Part shown: piece after piece, positions 1 to 8,650 of the stretch
Layout of the letters: each line of letters opens with the position of its first letter
Numbering within the stretch: the first letter of the stretch is position 1
NCBI RefSeq assembly: GCF_005063415.1
Contig: NZ_SUEG01000013.1
Location: 8,372 to 48,355, forward strand
Length of the DNA: 39,984 bases
From: Mesorhizobium sp.
GTDB lineage: Bacteria > Pseudomonadota > Alphaproteobacteria > Rhizobiales > Rhizobiaceae
Reading direction: 5' to 3'
Program-made: the position numbers and the translations under genes
The notes under the pieces: generated by a model
Told to the model about the DNA's origin: nothing
What the model saw: the letters and a program-made list of their open reading frames with translations, nothing else
Databases searched by the model: none

Positions 1-711
1 GCCCGCCAGATCGGCTTGCAGAAATCGACCTTCGTCAATTCCACCGGTCTGCCGGCCGATGGGCAGCAAACGAACGTTCGCGAACTCGCGCTTCTGGCCC
101 TGCATATCTGGCGCAACTACCCGGATCTCTACCGCTATTACGGCCAGAAGGATTTTACCTGGAACAAGATTTCCCAGAGGAACCGCAATCCGCTCCTGGC
201 CATGGATATAGGCGCCGACGGGCTCGCGGTCGGCGCCAGCGAGCAATCCGGCTTCGGCATCGTCGGCTCCGTCAGCCACAATGGCACGAGGGTGATCGCG
301 GCGATAAGCGGCCTGGCAAACGATCGCGAGCGTGCTGAGGAAGCGCGAAAGCTGCTCGACTGGGGCGTTCGCTCCTTCGAGAAGACGGAGATATTCGCCA
401 AGGACGAAGTGGTTGGCGAAGCCCAGGTCTTTGGCGGCGCCAAGTCCGGTGTCGCGCTAAAGGCAAAAGGACCGGTGCAGATATTCCTGCCGATCACCAA
501 CCGCGACAAGCTCACCGCCAGGATCGTCTATGACGGACCGGTTGCAGCGCCGGTGGAGGAGGGGCAGCCGGTGGGTGCGCTGCGCGTCTGGATCGGCGAT
601 ACGCTGAGCCAGGAGACGCCGCTGTTTGCCGCCGAGTCGATCGGTGTCGGTTCGCTGCCGCAGCGCGCGCTCGATGCCGCCAAGGAACTGGCCGTCGGCT
701 GGCTGCGTTAG
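1..711 (+). CDS. D-alanyl-D-alanine carboxypeptidase family protein (S11), C-terminal part
   Basis: The reading frame is open from base 1, so the N-terminus with the SxxK and SxN catalytic motifs lies outside the window. The 236 visible residues match the second half of periplasmic penicillin-binding S11 carboxypeptidases: the FVNSTGLP segment, then the conserved block before the KTG site, then a C-terminal beta-rich domain as in PBP5/DacC. Such enzymes trim the terminal D-Ala of peptidoglycan stem peptides. Where the family has DGLKTG this protein reads DGLAVG (bases 217-234), so the KTG lysine and threonine are absent. It may be catalytically weak or have a changed role. It ends 64 bases before tmk and is probably co-transcribed with it. 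Confidence 0.85.
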   Translation, partial: ARQIGLQKSTFVNSTGLPADGQQTNVRELALLALHIWRNYPDLYRYYGQKDFTWNKISQRNRNPLLAMDIGADGLAVGASEQSGFGIVGSVSHNGTRVIAAISGLANDRERAEEARKLLDWGVRSFEKTEIFAKDEVVGEAQVFGGAKSGVALKAKGPVQIFLPITNRDKLTARIVYDGPVAAPVEEGQPVGALRVWIGDTLSQETPLFAAESIGVGSLPQRALDAAKELAVGWLR

Positions 712-775
712 CACCGTCACGGTGGACCTTTTTTCCCGCCGGGACTATACGGTCCCCGAAGTATGGACAACGGCT

Positions 776-1450
776 TTGGCGCGCGGATTTTTCATCACTT
801 TTGAAGGCGGCGAAGGAGCAGGCAAGTCGACGCAGATCGAGCGGCTGGCAAGGAAGATGCGCGCCAAGAAATACGATGTGCTGGTGACGCGTGAGCCGGG
901 TGGCTCGCCGGGCGCGGAGGCGGTCAGGCATGTCCTGCTTTCAGGCGCGGCCGAGCCGTTCGGCCCCAAGATGGAAGCGCTGCTTTTCGCCGCTGCGCGT
1001 TCCGACCATGTCGAACAGGTCATCCGGCCGGCAGTCGAGCGCGGCTCGGTCGTGCTTTGCGACCGCTTCATGGATTCTTCGCGCGTCTACCAGGGCGTCA
1101 CCGGCGGCCTAGACCCGGCATTCATGGACGCATTGGAGAAGGTCGCCATCAACGGCATGGTGCCGGACATGACACTGATCTTCGACATCGACCCCGCCGA
1201 GGGCCTGAGGCGCGCTACCGCCCGGCGGGGCAGCAGTGACGGACCGGACCGCTTCGAGAAGGAAACATTGGCCATCCACCAACGCCGGCGCGAGGCGTTT
1301 CTCGCGATCGCCTCAGCTGAACCCGAACGCTGCGTCGTCGTCGATGCGTCAGCCGACCTAGATGCGGTGGAGGATGTCGTTACCGCCACGGTCTTCGCGG
1401 CTCTCGAGAGGATGATGCCGGCGCAAAGAAGGCAGGCGGCGCCGGCATGA
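776..1450 (+). CDS. tmk: Thymidylate kinase
   Basis: It phosphorylates dTMP to dTDP with ATP, a cytoplasmic step of DNA precursor synthesis. The P-loop GGEGAGKST lies near the N-terminus, followed by the DRF (DRY-type) motif at CDRFMDSS and an Arg-rich LID region ([11 protein letters not shown]). I chose the TTG at 776 because family members begin a few residues before FITFEGGEG; this gives 224 residues, the usual length. A GTG at 722 would add 18 residues with no homology I recognise, and neither start has a strong ribosome binding site. The stop overlaps the holB start by four bases (ATGA), so the two are translationally coupled, as is common in alphaproteobacteria. Confidence 0.93.
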   Translation: MARGFFITFEGGEGAGKSTQIERLARKMRAKKYDVLVTREPGGSPGAEAVRHVLLSGAAEPFGPKMEALLFAAARSDHVEQVIRPAVERGSVVLCDRFMDSSRVYQGVTGGLDPAFMDALEKVAINGMVPDMTLIFDIDPAEGLRRATARRGSSDGPDRFEKETLAIHQRRREAFLAIASAEPERCVVVDASADLDAVEDVVTATVFAALERMMPAQRRQAAPA

Positions 1451-2502
1451 TTTTCGAACGCATCGCGCCCGAACAGCACGATACGCTGGACGGGGTGCCC
1501 GAGCCATCCGAGACGCCGCGTCTTGTCGGTCACCTGCAGGTGGCCAACATGCTTGCCAACGCCTACCGCTCGGGAAAGCTGCCGCACGCACTGATCTTTG
1601 CCGGACCGGTTGGCATCGGCAAGGCGACTCTGGCCTTTCACCTGGCGCATCATCTGTTGAAGCACCCGGCCTTCGAGCAGGCGCCGGAGAACCTTGCGGT
1701 TCCCGATCCGGCTTCGTCGCTGTTTCGCCAGATCGCCACCGGCGCGCATCCTTCGGTGCTGCATCTTACGCGCCCCGCAAACGACAAGACCAAGAGCTTC
1801 AAGACAGTGGTCACCGTCGATGAGATTCGCAAGGTCAGCCGTTTTCTGTCGCTGACGTCGCACGACGGCAGCTACCGGGTGGTCATCGTCGATCCCGCCG
1901 ACGACATGAACACCAATGCTGCCAATGCCTTGCTGAAGAATCTTGAAGAGCCGCCCGCGCGCACCTTGTTCATCCTCATCGTCCATGCGCCGGGCAGTCT
2001 GCTGCCGACGATCCGGTCGCGCTGCCAGATGGTGCGGTTGGCGCCGCTCGATGCCGAGAGCTTGATGACGGTTCTGGAGGGCATCGAGCCGCCGCCACCG
2101 GAGGATCCTGCGGCGCGCGCGGCGCTGGCGGAGCGGGCAGGGGGCAGCGCGCGCAATGCGATCCTGTTGACGCAGTATGGCGGCCTTGAAATCGCCGCCA
2201 CCCTCGACGCCCTGGTGATGGCCAAAAAGGTAGATGTCGCCGGCGCCTACCGTCTTGCGGAGGCGGTCGCCGGGCGCGACCAGGCAATCCAGTTCGAGAT
2301 CTTCAATCGTCGTGCGCTTGATCTGCTGTCGGCCGGCGCCAGCCAGGCCGCGCTGGCCGGCGATTTGGCCCGGGCCAAAACGCTGTCGGATACTTGGCAC
2401 GAGGCTTTGAACGCTATATCTGAAACCGAGACCTACAATCTCGACAAGAAGCAGCACGCCCTGACCATGATCGACCGCCTGAATTCTGCAATGCGAATGT
2501 GA
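1447..2502 (+). CDS. holB: DNA polymerase III delta' subunit
   Basis: This is a clamp-loader subunit that works with DnaX and HolA to load the beta sliding clamp during replication. The 351-residue protein has a Walker-A-like GPVGIGKAT at residues 53-61, a [19 protein letters not shown] segment (Walker B/box region typical of delta') and the SRC arginine-finger motif (TIRSRCQMV). The C-terminal helical collar domain follows. Its ATG lies inside the end of tmk. A 153-base gap separates it from metG, larger than the other gaps in this run. Confidence 0.92.
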   Translation: MIFERIAPEQHDTLDGVPEPSETPRLVGHLQVANMLANAYRSGKLPHALIFAGPVGIGKATLAFHLAHHLLKHPAFEQAPENLAVPDPASSLFRQIATGAHPSVLHLTRPANDKTKSFKTVVTVDEIRKVSRFLSLTSHDGSYRVVIVDPADDMNTNAANALLKNLEEPPARTLFILIVHAPGSLLPTIRSRCQMVRLAPLDAESLMTVLEGIEPPPPEDPAARAALAERAGGSARNAILLTQYGGLEIAATLDALVMAKKVDVAGAYRLAEAVAGRDQAIQFEIFNRRALDLLSAGASQAALAGDLARAKTLSDTWHEALNAISETETYNLDKKQHALTMIDRLNSAMRM

Positions 2503-2655
2503 CGGCCGCTGGCGTGGCTTTGATGTCCCTGAGCGTTGATCCCAATCGATGGCAGGAACTTCGAATCCACCACATTGGCGTCGGATGGCAATTGCCGTTT
2601 CGATGCGATATCTCACCGCGACATCTTTCATTCAGACATTCATGACGGCTCATCC

Positions 2656-4209
2656 ATGTCATTCGGCAAATTCTATATCACGACGGCGATTTCCTATCCG
2701 AACGGCAAACCGCATATCGGCCATGCCTACGAGCTGATTGCCACCGACGCGCTGGCCCGCTTCCAGCGGCTCGACGGCAAGGACGTGCTCTTTCTCACCG
2801 GCACCGACGAGCACGGCATCAAGATGCTGCAGACGGCGAAGAGGGAAGGCATTTCGGCGCGCGAGCTGGCAGACCGCAACTCGGCCGATTTCGAGCGCAT
2901 GGCCGTCGCGCTCAATGCCTCCAACGACGATTTCATCCGCACCACCGAAAAGCGGCACTACGAGGCCTCGCAGGCGATTTGGAAGGCGATGGCGGCCAAT
3001 GGCGACGTCTACAAGGGTGGCTATGCCGGCTGGTACTCGGTGCGTGACGAAGCCTATTACGGCGAAGAAGAGACCGAAGTCCGTGCCGACAATGTCCGCT
3101 ATGGGCCGCAGGGAACGCCGGTCGAATGGGTCGAGGAAGAGAGCTATTTCTTCCGGCTGTCCGCCTATCAGGACAGGCTCTTGGCACTTTACGAAAACCA
3201 GCCCGATTTCGTCGGTCCTGCCGAGAGGCGCAATGAGGTGATGAGCTTCGTCAGGTCTGGCCTGAAGGACCTGTCGATCTCGCGCACCACGTTCGACTGG
3301 GGCATCCCGGTGCCGGGCGACGAGAAGCATGTGATGTATGTCTGGGTCGACGCCTTGACCAACTACATCACCGCCGCCGGCTATCCGGATCCGGCCAATG
3401 AGAGATGGTCTTTCTGGCCGGCAAACGCCCACGTCATCGGCAAGGACATTGTCCGCTTCCACGCGGTCTACTGGCCGGCTTTCCTCATGTCGGCTGGCAT
3501 CGAATTGCCGAAGCGCGTGTTCGCGCATGGTTTTTTGTTTAACCGCGGCGAGAAAATGTCGAAGTCGGTCGGCAACGTCATCGACCCGTTCGCCATGATC
3601 GAGCACTACGGCCTCGACCAGGTGCGCTATTTCTTCCTACGCGAAGTGCCGTTCGGCCAGGACGGCAGCTACAGCCATGATGCCATCGTCAACCGCACCA
3701 ATGCCGACCTCGCCAACGATCTCGGCAATCTGGCGCAGCGCTCGCTGTCGATGATTGCCAAGAACTGCGGCGGCGTGGTGCCGAAACGTGGCGAATTGAG
3801 CGACGCCGACAAGGCGATCCTCGATCAGGCCGATGCCGCCCTTGTCACGGCGCGCAGGACGATGGCCGACCAGGGCATCCACCTTGCTCTGGCGGCGATC
3901 TTTGGCGTGGTGGCCGAAGCCAACCGCTATTTCGCCGGGCAGGAGCCATGGGCGCTGAAGAAGACCGATCCGGCGCGCATGGAAACGGTGCTGTGGACGA
4001 CCGCTGAGGTGATCCGGCGTGTCGGGTTGCTGTGCCAGCCCTTCATTCCGCAGTCGGCGGCAAAGCTGCTCGACCTTTTGGCGGTGCCGGCGGACAGCCG
4101 CGATTTCGCGAATGTCGCCGAGGATCACGCGCTGGTATCCGGTACGGCGCTGCCGGCGCCGGAACCGGTATTTCCACGCTATGTCGAGCAAACGGATACA
4201 AGCGCCTGA
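2656..4209 (+). CDS. metG: Methionyl-tRNA synthetase
   Basis: It charges tRNA-Met with methionine in the cytoplasm. This is a class I synthetase with HIGH at residues 20-23 and KMSKS at residues 300-304. The insertion domain has no CxxC zinc knuckles, so it belongs to the zinc-free short type, and at 517 residues it lacks the C-terminal tRNA-binding domain of the E. coli enzyme. The frame is open back to an ATG at 2536, but homology begins at [10 protein letters not shown], so I start at 2656. No clear Shine-Dalgarno sequence precedes it. The stop overlaps the tatD start by one base (TGATG). Confidence 0.95.
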   Translation: MSFGKFYITTAISYPNGKPHIGHAYELIATDALARFQRLDGKDVLFLTGTDEHGIKMLQTAKREGISARELADRNSADFERMAVALNASNDDFIRTTEKRHYEASQAIWKAMAANGDVYKGGYAGWYSVRDEAYYGEEETEVRADNVRYGPQGTPVEWVEEESYFFRLSAYQDRLLALYENQPDFVGPAERRNEVMSFVRSGLKDLSISRTTFDWGIPVPGDEKHVMYVWVDALTNYITAAGYPDPANERWSFWPANAHVIGKDIVRFHAVYWPAFLMSAGIELPKRVFAHGFLFNRGEKMSKSVGNVIDPFAMIEHYGLDQVRYFFLREVPFGQDGSYSHDAIVNRTNADLANDLGNLAQRSLSMIAKNCGGVVPKRGELSDADKAILDQADAALVTARRTMADQGIHLALAAIFGVVAEANRYFAGQEPWALKKTDPARMETVLWTTAEVIRRVGLLCQPFIPQSAAKLLDLLAVPADSRDFANVAEDHALVSGTALPAPEPVFPRYVEQTDTSA

Positions 4210-5003
4210 TGCTGGTCGACAGTCACTGCCATCTCGACTTTCCGGATTTCGCCGAAGAGCGGGCGGCCATCGTCGCCCGCGCCCTTACGGCCGGCATCGG
4301 CCGAATGGTGACGATCTCGACGAGGGTGAAGCGATTTAGCCAAGTGCTTGAGATTGCCGAGACTTTCGATGAGGTCTATTGCTCGGTGGGCACCCATCCG
4401 CACAATGCGGCCGAAGAGCTTGATGTCACTGTCGATGATCTGGTCCGGCTCTCTGCTCATCGCAAAGTGGTGGCGATCGGCGAGGCCGGGCTAGACTATT
4501 TCTATGATCATGCGCCGCGCGACGCACAGGCGCAGGGCTTTCGCACCCACATCGCCGCGGCGCGCGTGACCGGTCTGCCGCTGGTCATCCATTCGCGCGA
4601 CGCCGACGACGACATGGCTGAGATCCTCGAAGAAGAAACAGGGAAGGGCGCCTTCCCCTTCATCCTGCACTGTTTTTCGTCTGGGCGCAGGCTAGCCGAG
4701 ATCGGTGTGGCGCTCGGCGGCTACGTTTCGTTTTCCGGTATCCTGACCTTCAAGAACTCCGCCGAGCTGCGCGCCGTCGCCGCCGATGTGCCGCGCGACC
4801 GTCTGCTGGTCGAAACCGATGCGCCATATCTGGCGCCGATACCGTTCCGCGGCAAACGCAACGAGCCTGCCTATGTTGCGCATACAGCCAAGATACTGGC
4901 CGAGACGGTCGGCGTCCGCGAGGCCGAGATCGCTGATATCACCACGGATAATTTTTTCCGGCTGTTCAGGAAAATGCCGCGCCCGAGCGCGCCGGGCCTC
5001 TGA
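4209..5003 (+). CDS. tatD: TatD family metal-dependent hydrolase (DNase)
   Basis: This 264-residue TIM-barrel amidohydrolase-type protein has the N-terminal HxH metal motif (DSHCHLDF, His6/His8), GEAGLDYF, a central H (VIHSRDAD), HCFSSG and the closing ETDAPYLAP. These are the standard TatD metal and catalytic positions. TatD proteins are 3'-5' exonucleases or DNA-repair nucleases in the cytoplasm; the exact substrate here cannot be read from sequence. It is coupled to metG by a one-base overlap and is followed three bases later by the metallo-hydrolase gene. A tatD gene beside metG is a common bacterial arrangement. Confidence 0.92.
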   Translation: MLVDSHCHLDFPDFAEERAAIVARALTAGIGRMVTISTRVKRFSQVLEIAETFDEVYCSVGTHPHNAAEELDVTVDDLVRLSAHRKVVAIGEAGLDYFYDHAPRDAQAQGFRTHIAAARVTGLPLVIHSRDADDDMAEILEEETGKGAFPFILHCFSSGRRLAEIGVALGGYVSFSGILTFKNSAELRAVAADVPRDRLLVETDAPYLAPIPFRGKRNEPAYVAHTAKILAETVGVREAEIADITTDNFFRLFRKMPRPSAPGL

Positions 5004-5006
5004 CGC

Positions 5007-5825
5007 ATGAGCGACCGGCTGCGTCTTACCGTCCTCGGCTGCGGCTCATCGCCGGGCACGCCACGCATCACCGGCGACTGGGGCAATTGCGATCCCGCGA
5101 ATCCCCGGAACCGGCGCACGCGCACCGCAGCGCTTGTCGAGCGGATCGCGCCGAATGGCGCCCGGACCACGGTCGTCATCGACACCGGCCCGGATTTCCG
5201 CGAGCAGATGCTGCTGGCATCGGTCAAGCGCATCGATGCGGTGGTCTATACACATCCGCATGCCGACCATATCCACGGCATCGACGATTTGCGCGGCTTC
5301 GTGCTCGAGCAGCGCCACCGGATCGATATCCATGCCGATCGAGCCACCATGCTGCGCTTACGCGAGGCGTTCCGCTACTGTTTCGAAACACCGAAAGGCA
5401 GTTCGTATCCGCCGATCGTCAACGCCCATATCATCGACCACGACAGGCCAGTGGTGATCGAGGGCGAGGGCGGCACCCTCACCCTCGAACCGCTGCTGCA
5501 GCTCCATGGCGACATCACCTCGCTGGGTTTCCGCATCGGCGGGCTGGCTTATTGCCCTGACGTCAGCGACTTTCCGGACGCGACCGCCAAGCGTTTGCGC
5601 GGGCTGGACATGCTGGTCATCGACGCGCTGCAATACACCGTCCACCCGAGCCATCTGTCGCTTGGCCAGGCGCTTGGCTGGATCGAAAGACTGGCGCCGA
5701 AGAACGCGGTGCTGACGCATATGCATGTGCCGCTCGACTACGCCACGGTAATGGCCGAGACGCCGGCCAACGTCGAGCCCGCCTATGACGGCATGACGAT
5801 CGAAATCCCTTACGAATCAGCGTGA
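5007..5825 (+). CDS. PhnP-like MBL-fold metallo-hydrolase
   Basis: This 272-residue protein has the metallo-beta-lactamase HxHxDH signature (HPHADH, residues 83-88), a later YCPDVSDF segment and a C-terminal THMH. These match the PhnP branch, which cleaves cyclic phosphodiesters such as 5-phosphoribosyl 1,2-cyclic phosphate. The N-terminal Cys residues (GCGSS, NCDP) also resemble that branch. No other phn genes are nearby, and the tmk-holB-metG-tatD context suggests a housekeeping phosphodiesterase rather than phosphonate use, so I give no symbol. It ends the forward operon; no clear terminator follows. Confidence 0.85.
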   Translation: MSDRLRLTVLGCGSSPGTPRITGDWGNCDPANPRNRRTRTAALVERIAPNGARTTVVIDTGPDFREQMLLASVKRIDAVVYTHPHADHIHGIDDLRGFVLEQRHRIDIHADRATMLRLREAFRYCFETPKGSSYPPIVNAHIIDHDRPVVIEGEGGTLTLEPLLQLHGDITSLGFRIGGLAYCPDVSDFPDATAKRLRGLDMLVIDALQYTVHPSHLSLGQALGWIERLAPKNAVLTHMHVPLDYATVMAETPANVEPAYDGMTIEIPYESA

Positions 5826-5976
5826 AGGACCAGGTTTTTACGGCGTGGGTTCCCGAGTTGGATCTCGCGAGGTGCTATCTTCACGCCACATCCAATCGGC
5901 CATGCCAGTTCCATAATCTATCTTATGCGACTGAAGCCTATAGCATCCGTTGGCGGCGAGATCAGACCGGTCACTC

Positions 5977-6363
5977 TTAGACATTCGCAACAGCGCTGGG
6001 GGCAACGGGCATGCTAGGGTTGCGAATCATGAACACACTCCCGCTGCTTGCAAGTCTTGCCCTCACCCTCGCGTGCGCGTTCACTGGCGCGCGAGCGCAG
6101 GACCTTGATCGTGCTCCAGGCGAAAACGACCTGGCTTTCGCGAAACGTGTTGTTGCGTTTTCTTCGATGCGCGCCTGAGCTGCGTTCAGGGCCTGCTCCT
6201 GCACCACGATCGTCTGAGCCATGTAATATGGCGCCCCAGGCTGCCGGGTGATCTGATCTTGGATGAAGCGCTCTGCTTCGGCATCGCGCGGCGGCGCCTG
6301 GCGCTCGACATTTGCCAACTTCTCGAAGAGGTGTCCGATCGCCTGCTGATCGTTTCTGTCCAT
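5977..6363 (-). pseudogene. DUF2076 domain protein, 3'-truncated
   Basis: Read on the minus strand from ATG 6363, the first ~70 residues look like DUF2076 proteins: MDRNDQQAIGHLFEKL, then APPRDAEAERFIQDQI, then PYYMAQTIVVQEQAL and a short helix (AAQARIEE). DUF2076 proteins are of unknown function, usually with a longer Gly/Gln-rich C-terminal part. Here, from about base 6152 downward, the frame continues as Arg/Ser/Ala-rich nonsense antisense to the secreted-protein remnant, ending at 5977. An upstream in-frame TTG (6372) is a less likely start. The gene lies 32 bases downstream of the Bax-inhibitor gene and would be the last member of the sigma/anti-sigma operon. It may still be translated as a short chimera. 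Confidence 0.6.
6011..6178 (+). pseudogene. Truncated secreted protein, N-terminal remnant
   Basis: An ORF starting at ATG 6011, or more likely ATG 6029, encodes a textbook signal peptide (MNTLPLLASLALTL, a Cys/Ala-rich h-region, AxA-type cleavage after GARA) and a short mature start (QDLDRAPGENDLAFAKRVV). From about base 6152 the frame runs into the reverse complement of a DUF2076 gene and stops at 6178, so only about 42 native residues remain. The original function is unknown to me. It looks like the 5' end of a real exported-protein gene whose remainder was deleted. Confidence 0.55.
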
Positions 6364-6395
6364 GATATCCAATTCCGGCCGTGGTCCGACGCCGG

Positions 6396-7103
6396 CTATT
6401 CGCGCTCGCCGGTGAAGTTCAACAGCAGTTGGAAGATGTTGATGAAGTTCAGATAAAGCGAGAATGCACCGAAGACAGCGAGTTTCTGCTGTGATTCCGC
6501 ACCGAAGTTTTCCGCATACTGCTCCTTGATAGTCTGGGTGTCCCAGGCGGTAAGACCGATGAAGACGGCGATGCCGATCACCGAGATCGCGAACTGGAGC
6601 GCGGTCGAGCCCAGGAAGATATTAACGATGCTGGCGATCACCACGCCGATCAGGCCCATGATCAGGAGCGACGAAAACTGCGTCAGGTCGCGTTTGGTCG
6701 TGTAGCCGTAAAGGCTGGTCGCGCCGAACATGGTGGCGGCGATGAAGAAGGTGCGCGCGATGCTGGTGCCGGTAAAGACCAGGAACACGGAAGCCAGCGA
6801 GAGGCCCATGACCGCGCAGAACGCCCAAAACATCGCCTGGGCGCCGGGTGCCGACATCGTCTGCATCCGAAACGAGAACAAGAGCACAAAGCCCAGCGGT
6901 GCCAGCATCACCACCCATTTCAGCGGGGTGGAGAAGATCGGCACGTAAAGGGCGGGCGTGGAAGCCACCACGAACGCGATCACGCCCGTAACGACGAGGC
7001 CAAGGCCCATGTAGTTATAGACGCGCAGCATGTGCCGGCGCAGGCCCTCGTCGTAGACGGCTCCGGCTCGGGCTCCGGCCCCGATATATCCGAGATTGTT
7101 CAT
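6396..7103 (-). CDS. Bax inhibitor-1/YccA family membrane protein
   Basis: This 235-residue protein has about seven hydrophobic segments and the BI-1/TMBIM signature arrangement: an N-terminal MLRVYNYMGLGLVVTG, a central TALYGYTTKRDL-like segment (TSLYGYTTKRDL), and a C-terminal AWDTQTIKEQY followed by LYLNFINIFQLLL. BI-1 proteins are inner-membrane proteins; bacterial members such as YetJ are pH-sensitive calcium leak channels, and E. coli YccA modulates FtsH. A strong AAGGAGAA site precedes the ATG. It begins 24 bases after the anti-sigma stop, so it is probably part of the ECF operon and a likely output of that stress response. Confidence 0.9.
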   Translation of the reverse strand: MNNLGYIGAGARAGAVYDEGLRRHMLRVYNYMGLGLVVTGVIAFVVASTPALYVPIFSTPLKWVVMLAPLGFVLLFSFRMQTMSAPGAQAMFWAFCAVMGLSLASVFLVFTGTSIARTFFIAATMFGATSLYGYTTKRDLTQFSSLLIMGLIGVVIASIVNIFLGSTALQFAISVIGIAVFIGLTAWDTQTIKEQYAENFGAESQQKLAVFGAFSLYLNFINIFQLLLNFTGERE

Positions 7104-7127
7104 GTGGTTCTCCTTCTTGAAGGTCGA

Positions 7128-7904
7128 TCAATAAAGCGTTTTGGCGAGCGCTTCGGCCGTGAGATCTATGCCTTGGATGTCGCTACGTGCGACGACCGCG
7201 TAGGCGACCTCGCCGATCTGGAAATAGGCCGAGGAAACCTCGCCCGAGGGAACGACGGTCGGCCCGACGACGTCGAATGTGCCGGGCCGTATGGCGAACA
7301 GCGAGACCAGTCCCATCTCCCTTGTCTCGACTGCCATCTCGACGCTCGGGCCGAACTGCGATGGGTAGATCTGTACGTCACGGACCGTCCATTCCGCTGG
7401 CAGCGACGGCATGACGATCGCAGTGGCAGCGCGGATTTCATCGGCGTTGTAGCCGGGTGCCGCGGTTTGGGACGACATCGCCTCGCGCATGAGTGTCGTC
7501 CGGTGCGCCCGCACCGCCTCTTCTACATAGGCGGGCGGATGGGTCGAAGCGACGACTTTCGTCACCGACATCGGCCCGATGAGCCCGTTCGCAAGCCAGC
7601 CGGCGGCGACGAAGACAGCGACTGCCGCCGCCCGCTGCAAAGCACCAAGGACACGGCCGCGCGCCAATCCCCGTTCCAGCCGCCGTGCAGCATCGGCCGT
7701 CGCGGGACGCGCCATGCCTTTCGATCCGGCAAGCGCCACGCGCAATTCGTCACGCATCCGTAGGTCGGACATCACCCGCGCGGCCGCTTCCGGGCGGGCC
7801 GAAAGGAACGCCTCGACCTCGATGCGACGAGCCACGTCCAGCTGATCGTCGACATAGGTGTCGAGATCGGTGTCGGTCACGGGATCGCGCAGTTGGTTCA
7901 TCAT
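7128..7904 (-). CDS. Membrane-bound anti-sigma factor
   Basis: This 258-residue protein has an N-terminal anti-sigma-like helical domain (DTYVDDQLDVARRIEVEAFL, then the ARPEAAARV segment), one transmembrane helix in the middle (VAVFVAAGWLANGLIG) and an extracytoplasmic C-terminal domain. The HxxxCxxC zinc motif of ZAS anti-sigma factors is missing. The family sequesters its sigma factor at the membrane until a signal releases it. Its start overlaps the sigma gene stop by four bases (ATGA), the usual arrangement for a cognate pair. The external signal cannot be read from the sequence. Confidence 0.82.
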   Translation of the reverse strand: MMNQLRDPVTDTDLDTYVDDQLDVARRIEVEAFLSARPEAAARVMSDLRMRDELRVALAGSKGMARPATADAARRLERGLARGRVLGALQRAAAVAVFVAAGWLANGLIGPMSVTKVVASTHPPAYVEEAVRAHRTTLMREAMSSQTAAPGYNADEIRAATAIVMPSLPAEWTVRDVQIYPSQFGPSVEMAVETREMGLVSLFAIRPGTFDVVGPTVVPSGEVSSAYFQIGEVAYAVVARSDIQGIDLTAEALAKTLY

Positions 7905-8431
7905 CGACCTCCGACGATCTTCAGATGGCCTTTCGCGCGTGCCGGCACCGCGTCCTCCATCTCGCGCAGGGCCGCACGCGCCCTGCCGATGCGCGAGATC
8001 AGCGTCCCCAGCGGCACGCCGCTGACCTCGGCAGCCTCGCTGTAGCTAAGTCCCTCGATGGCGACGAGATGCAGCGCGCAACGTTGCTCTTCCGGCAACA
8101 TGAAAAAAGCATCGCGCACCTGTGCCAGACGGACTGAATGTTCCTGCGGAGCCTGGACACTGGCCTCGGCGAGATAGCCGGCCTGTTCAATGCGCATTGC
8201 TTCGGATCTGCGGGATCGCAGGCCGTCGATGAATGCATTATGGACGATCGACAGCAGCCATACGCGAAGATTTCCGCCGGAGTGGAAGCTGCTGCGCCGC
8301 TCATAGGCACGCACCAGCGCATCATGCACCAGATCCTCTGCATCGGCGCTGTCGCGCGTCAGCGAGCGTGCATAGCGGCGCAGCGAACCGAGCTGTCCCA
8401 GAATATCGAAGCGTGGCATCGGCCGTTTCAT
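7901..8431 (-). CDS. ECF-family RNA polymerase sigma factor
   Basis: This 176-residue protein has a region 2 helix set (LTRDSADAEDLVHDALVRAYER, then LRVWLLSIVHNAFIDGLR) for core binding and -10 recognition. Its region 4 helix-turn-helix (LVAIEGLSYSEAAEVSGVP, then GTLISRIGRARAALRE) contacts the -35 element. There is no region 1.1 or 3, so this is a minimal ECF sigma. It is the first gene of a run with anti-sigma, BI-1 and the DUF2076 remnant. An alternative start at Met5 is possible. It is probably autoregulated; a candidate promoter lies directly upstream. Confidence 0.9.
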   Translation of the reverse strand: MKRPMPRFDILGQLGSLRRYARSLTRDSADAEDLVHDALVRAYERRSSFHSGGNLRVWLLSIVHNAFIDGLRSRRSEAMRIEQAGYLAEASVQAPQEHSVRLAQVRDAFFMLPEEQRCALHLVAIEGLSYSEAAEVSGVPLGTLISRIGRARAALREMEDAVPARAKGHLKIVGGR

Positions 8432-8439
8432 GTCCTGTT

Positions 8440-8466
8440 TACGGAGCAGGTCGTGATTTTAATCCC
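8440..8466 (-). promoter_or_regulatory. Candidate promoter for the ECF sigma operon
   Basis: On the minus strand, GGGATT (8466-8461) is followed after 17 bases by CGTA (8443-8440), about 8 bases before the sigma start. This loosely resembles ECF-type promoters with a G-rich -35 and a CGT -10, but it lacks the usual AAC in the -35 and would leave almost no leader. It is a weak call made by eye. Confidence 0.2.
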
Positions 8467-8650
8467 GCTTTCCCCGAATTTTCTTGGGCGGCTCGCCGTG
8501 CTCTCTCCTGGGAGATATCGCGCCTGCCCTCGCGCGGCAGATAGTATTGGCCGCCCTCGAGGCAAACCCGACGCCGAGTTGGCGCATATGAAACTGCTGG
8601 CAAAGCACGGCCGGTTTGCGTATCACTCCGCCGCCAACGGAACCTTATCG

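Noticed and set aside
2523..2645. A 40-codon ORF before metG, possible leader peptide
   Set aside because: No ribosome site, no Met run or attenuator-like hairpin, and no S-box or tRNA-like structure was seen. Probably chance.
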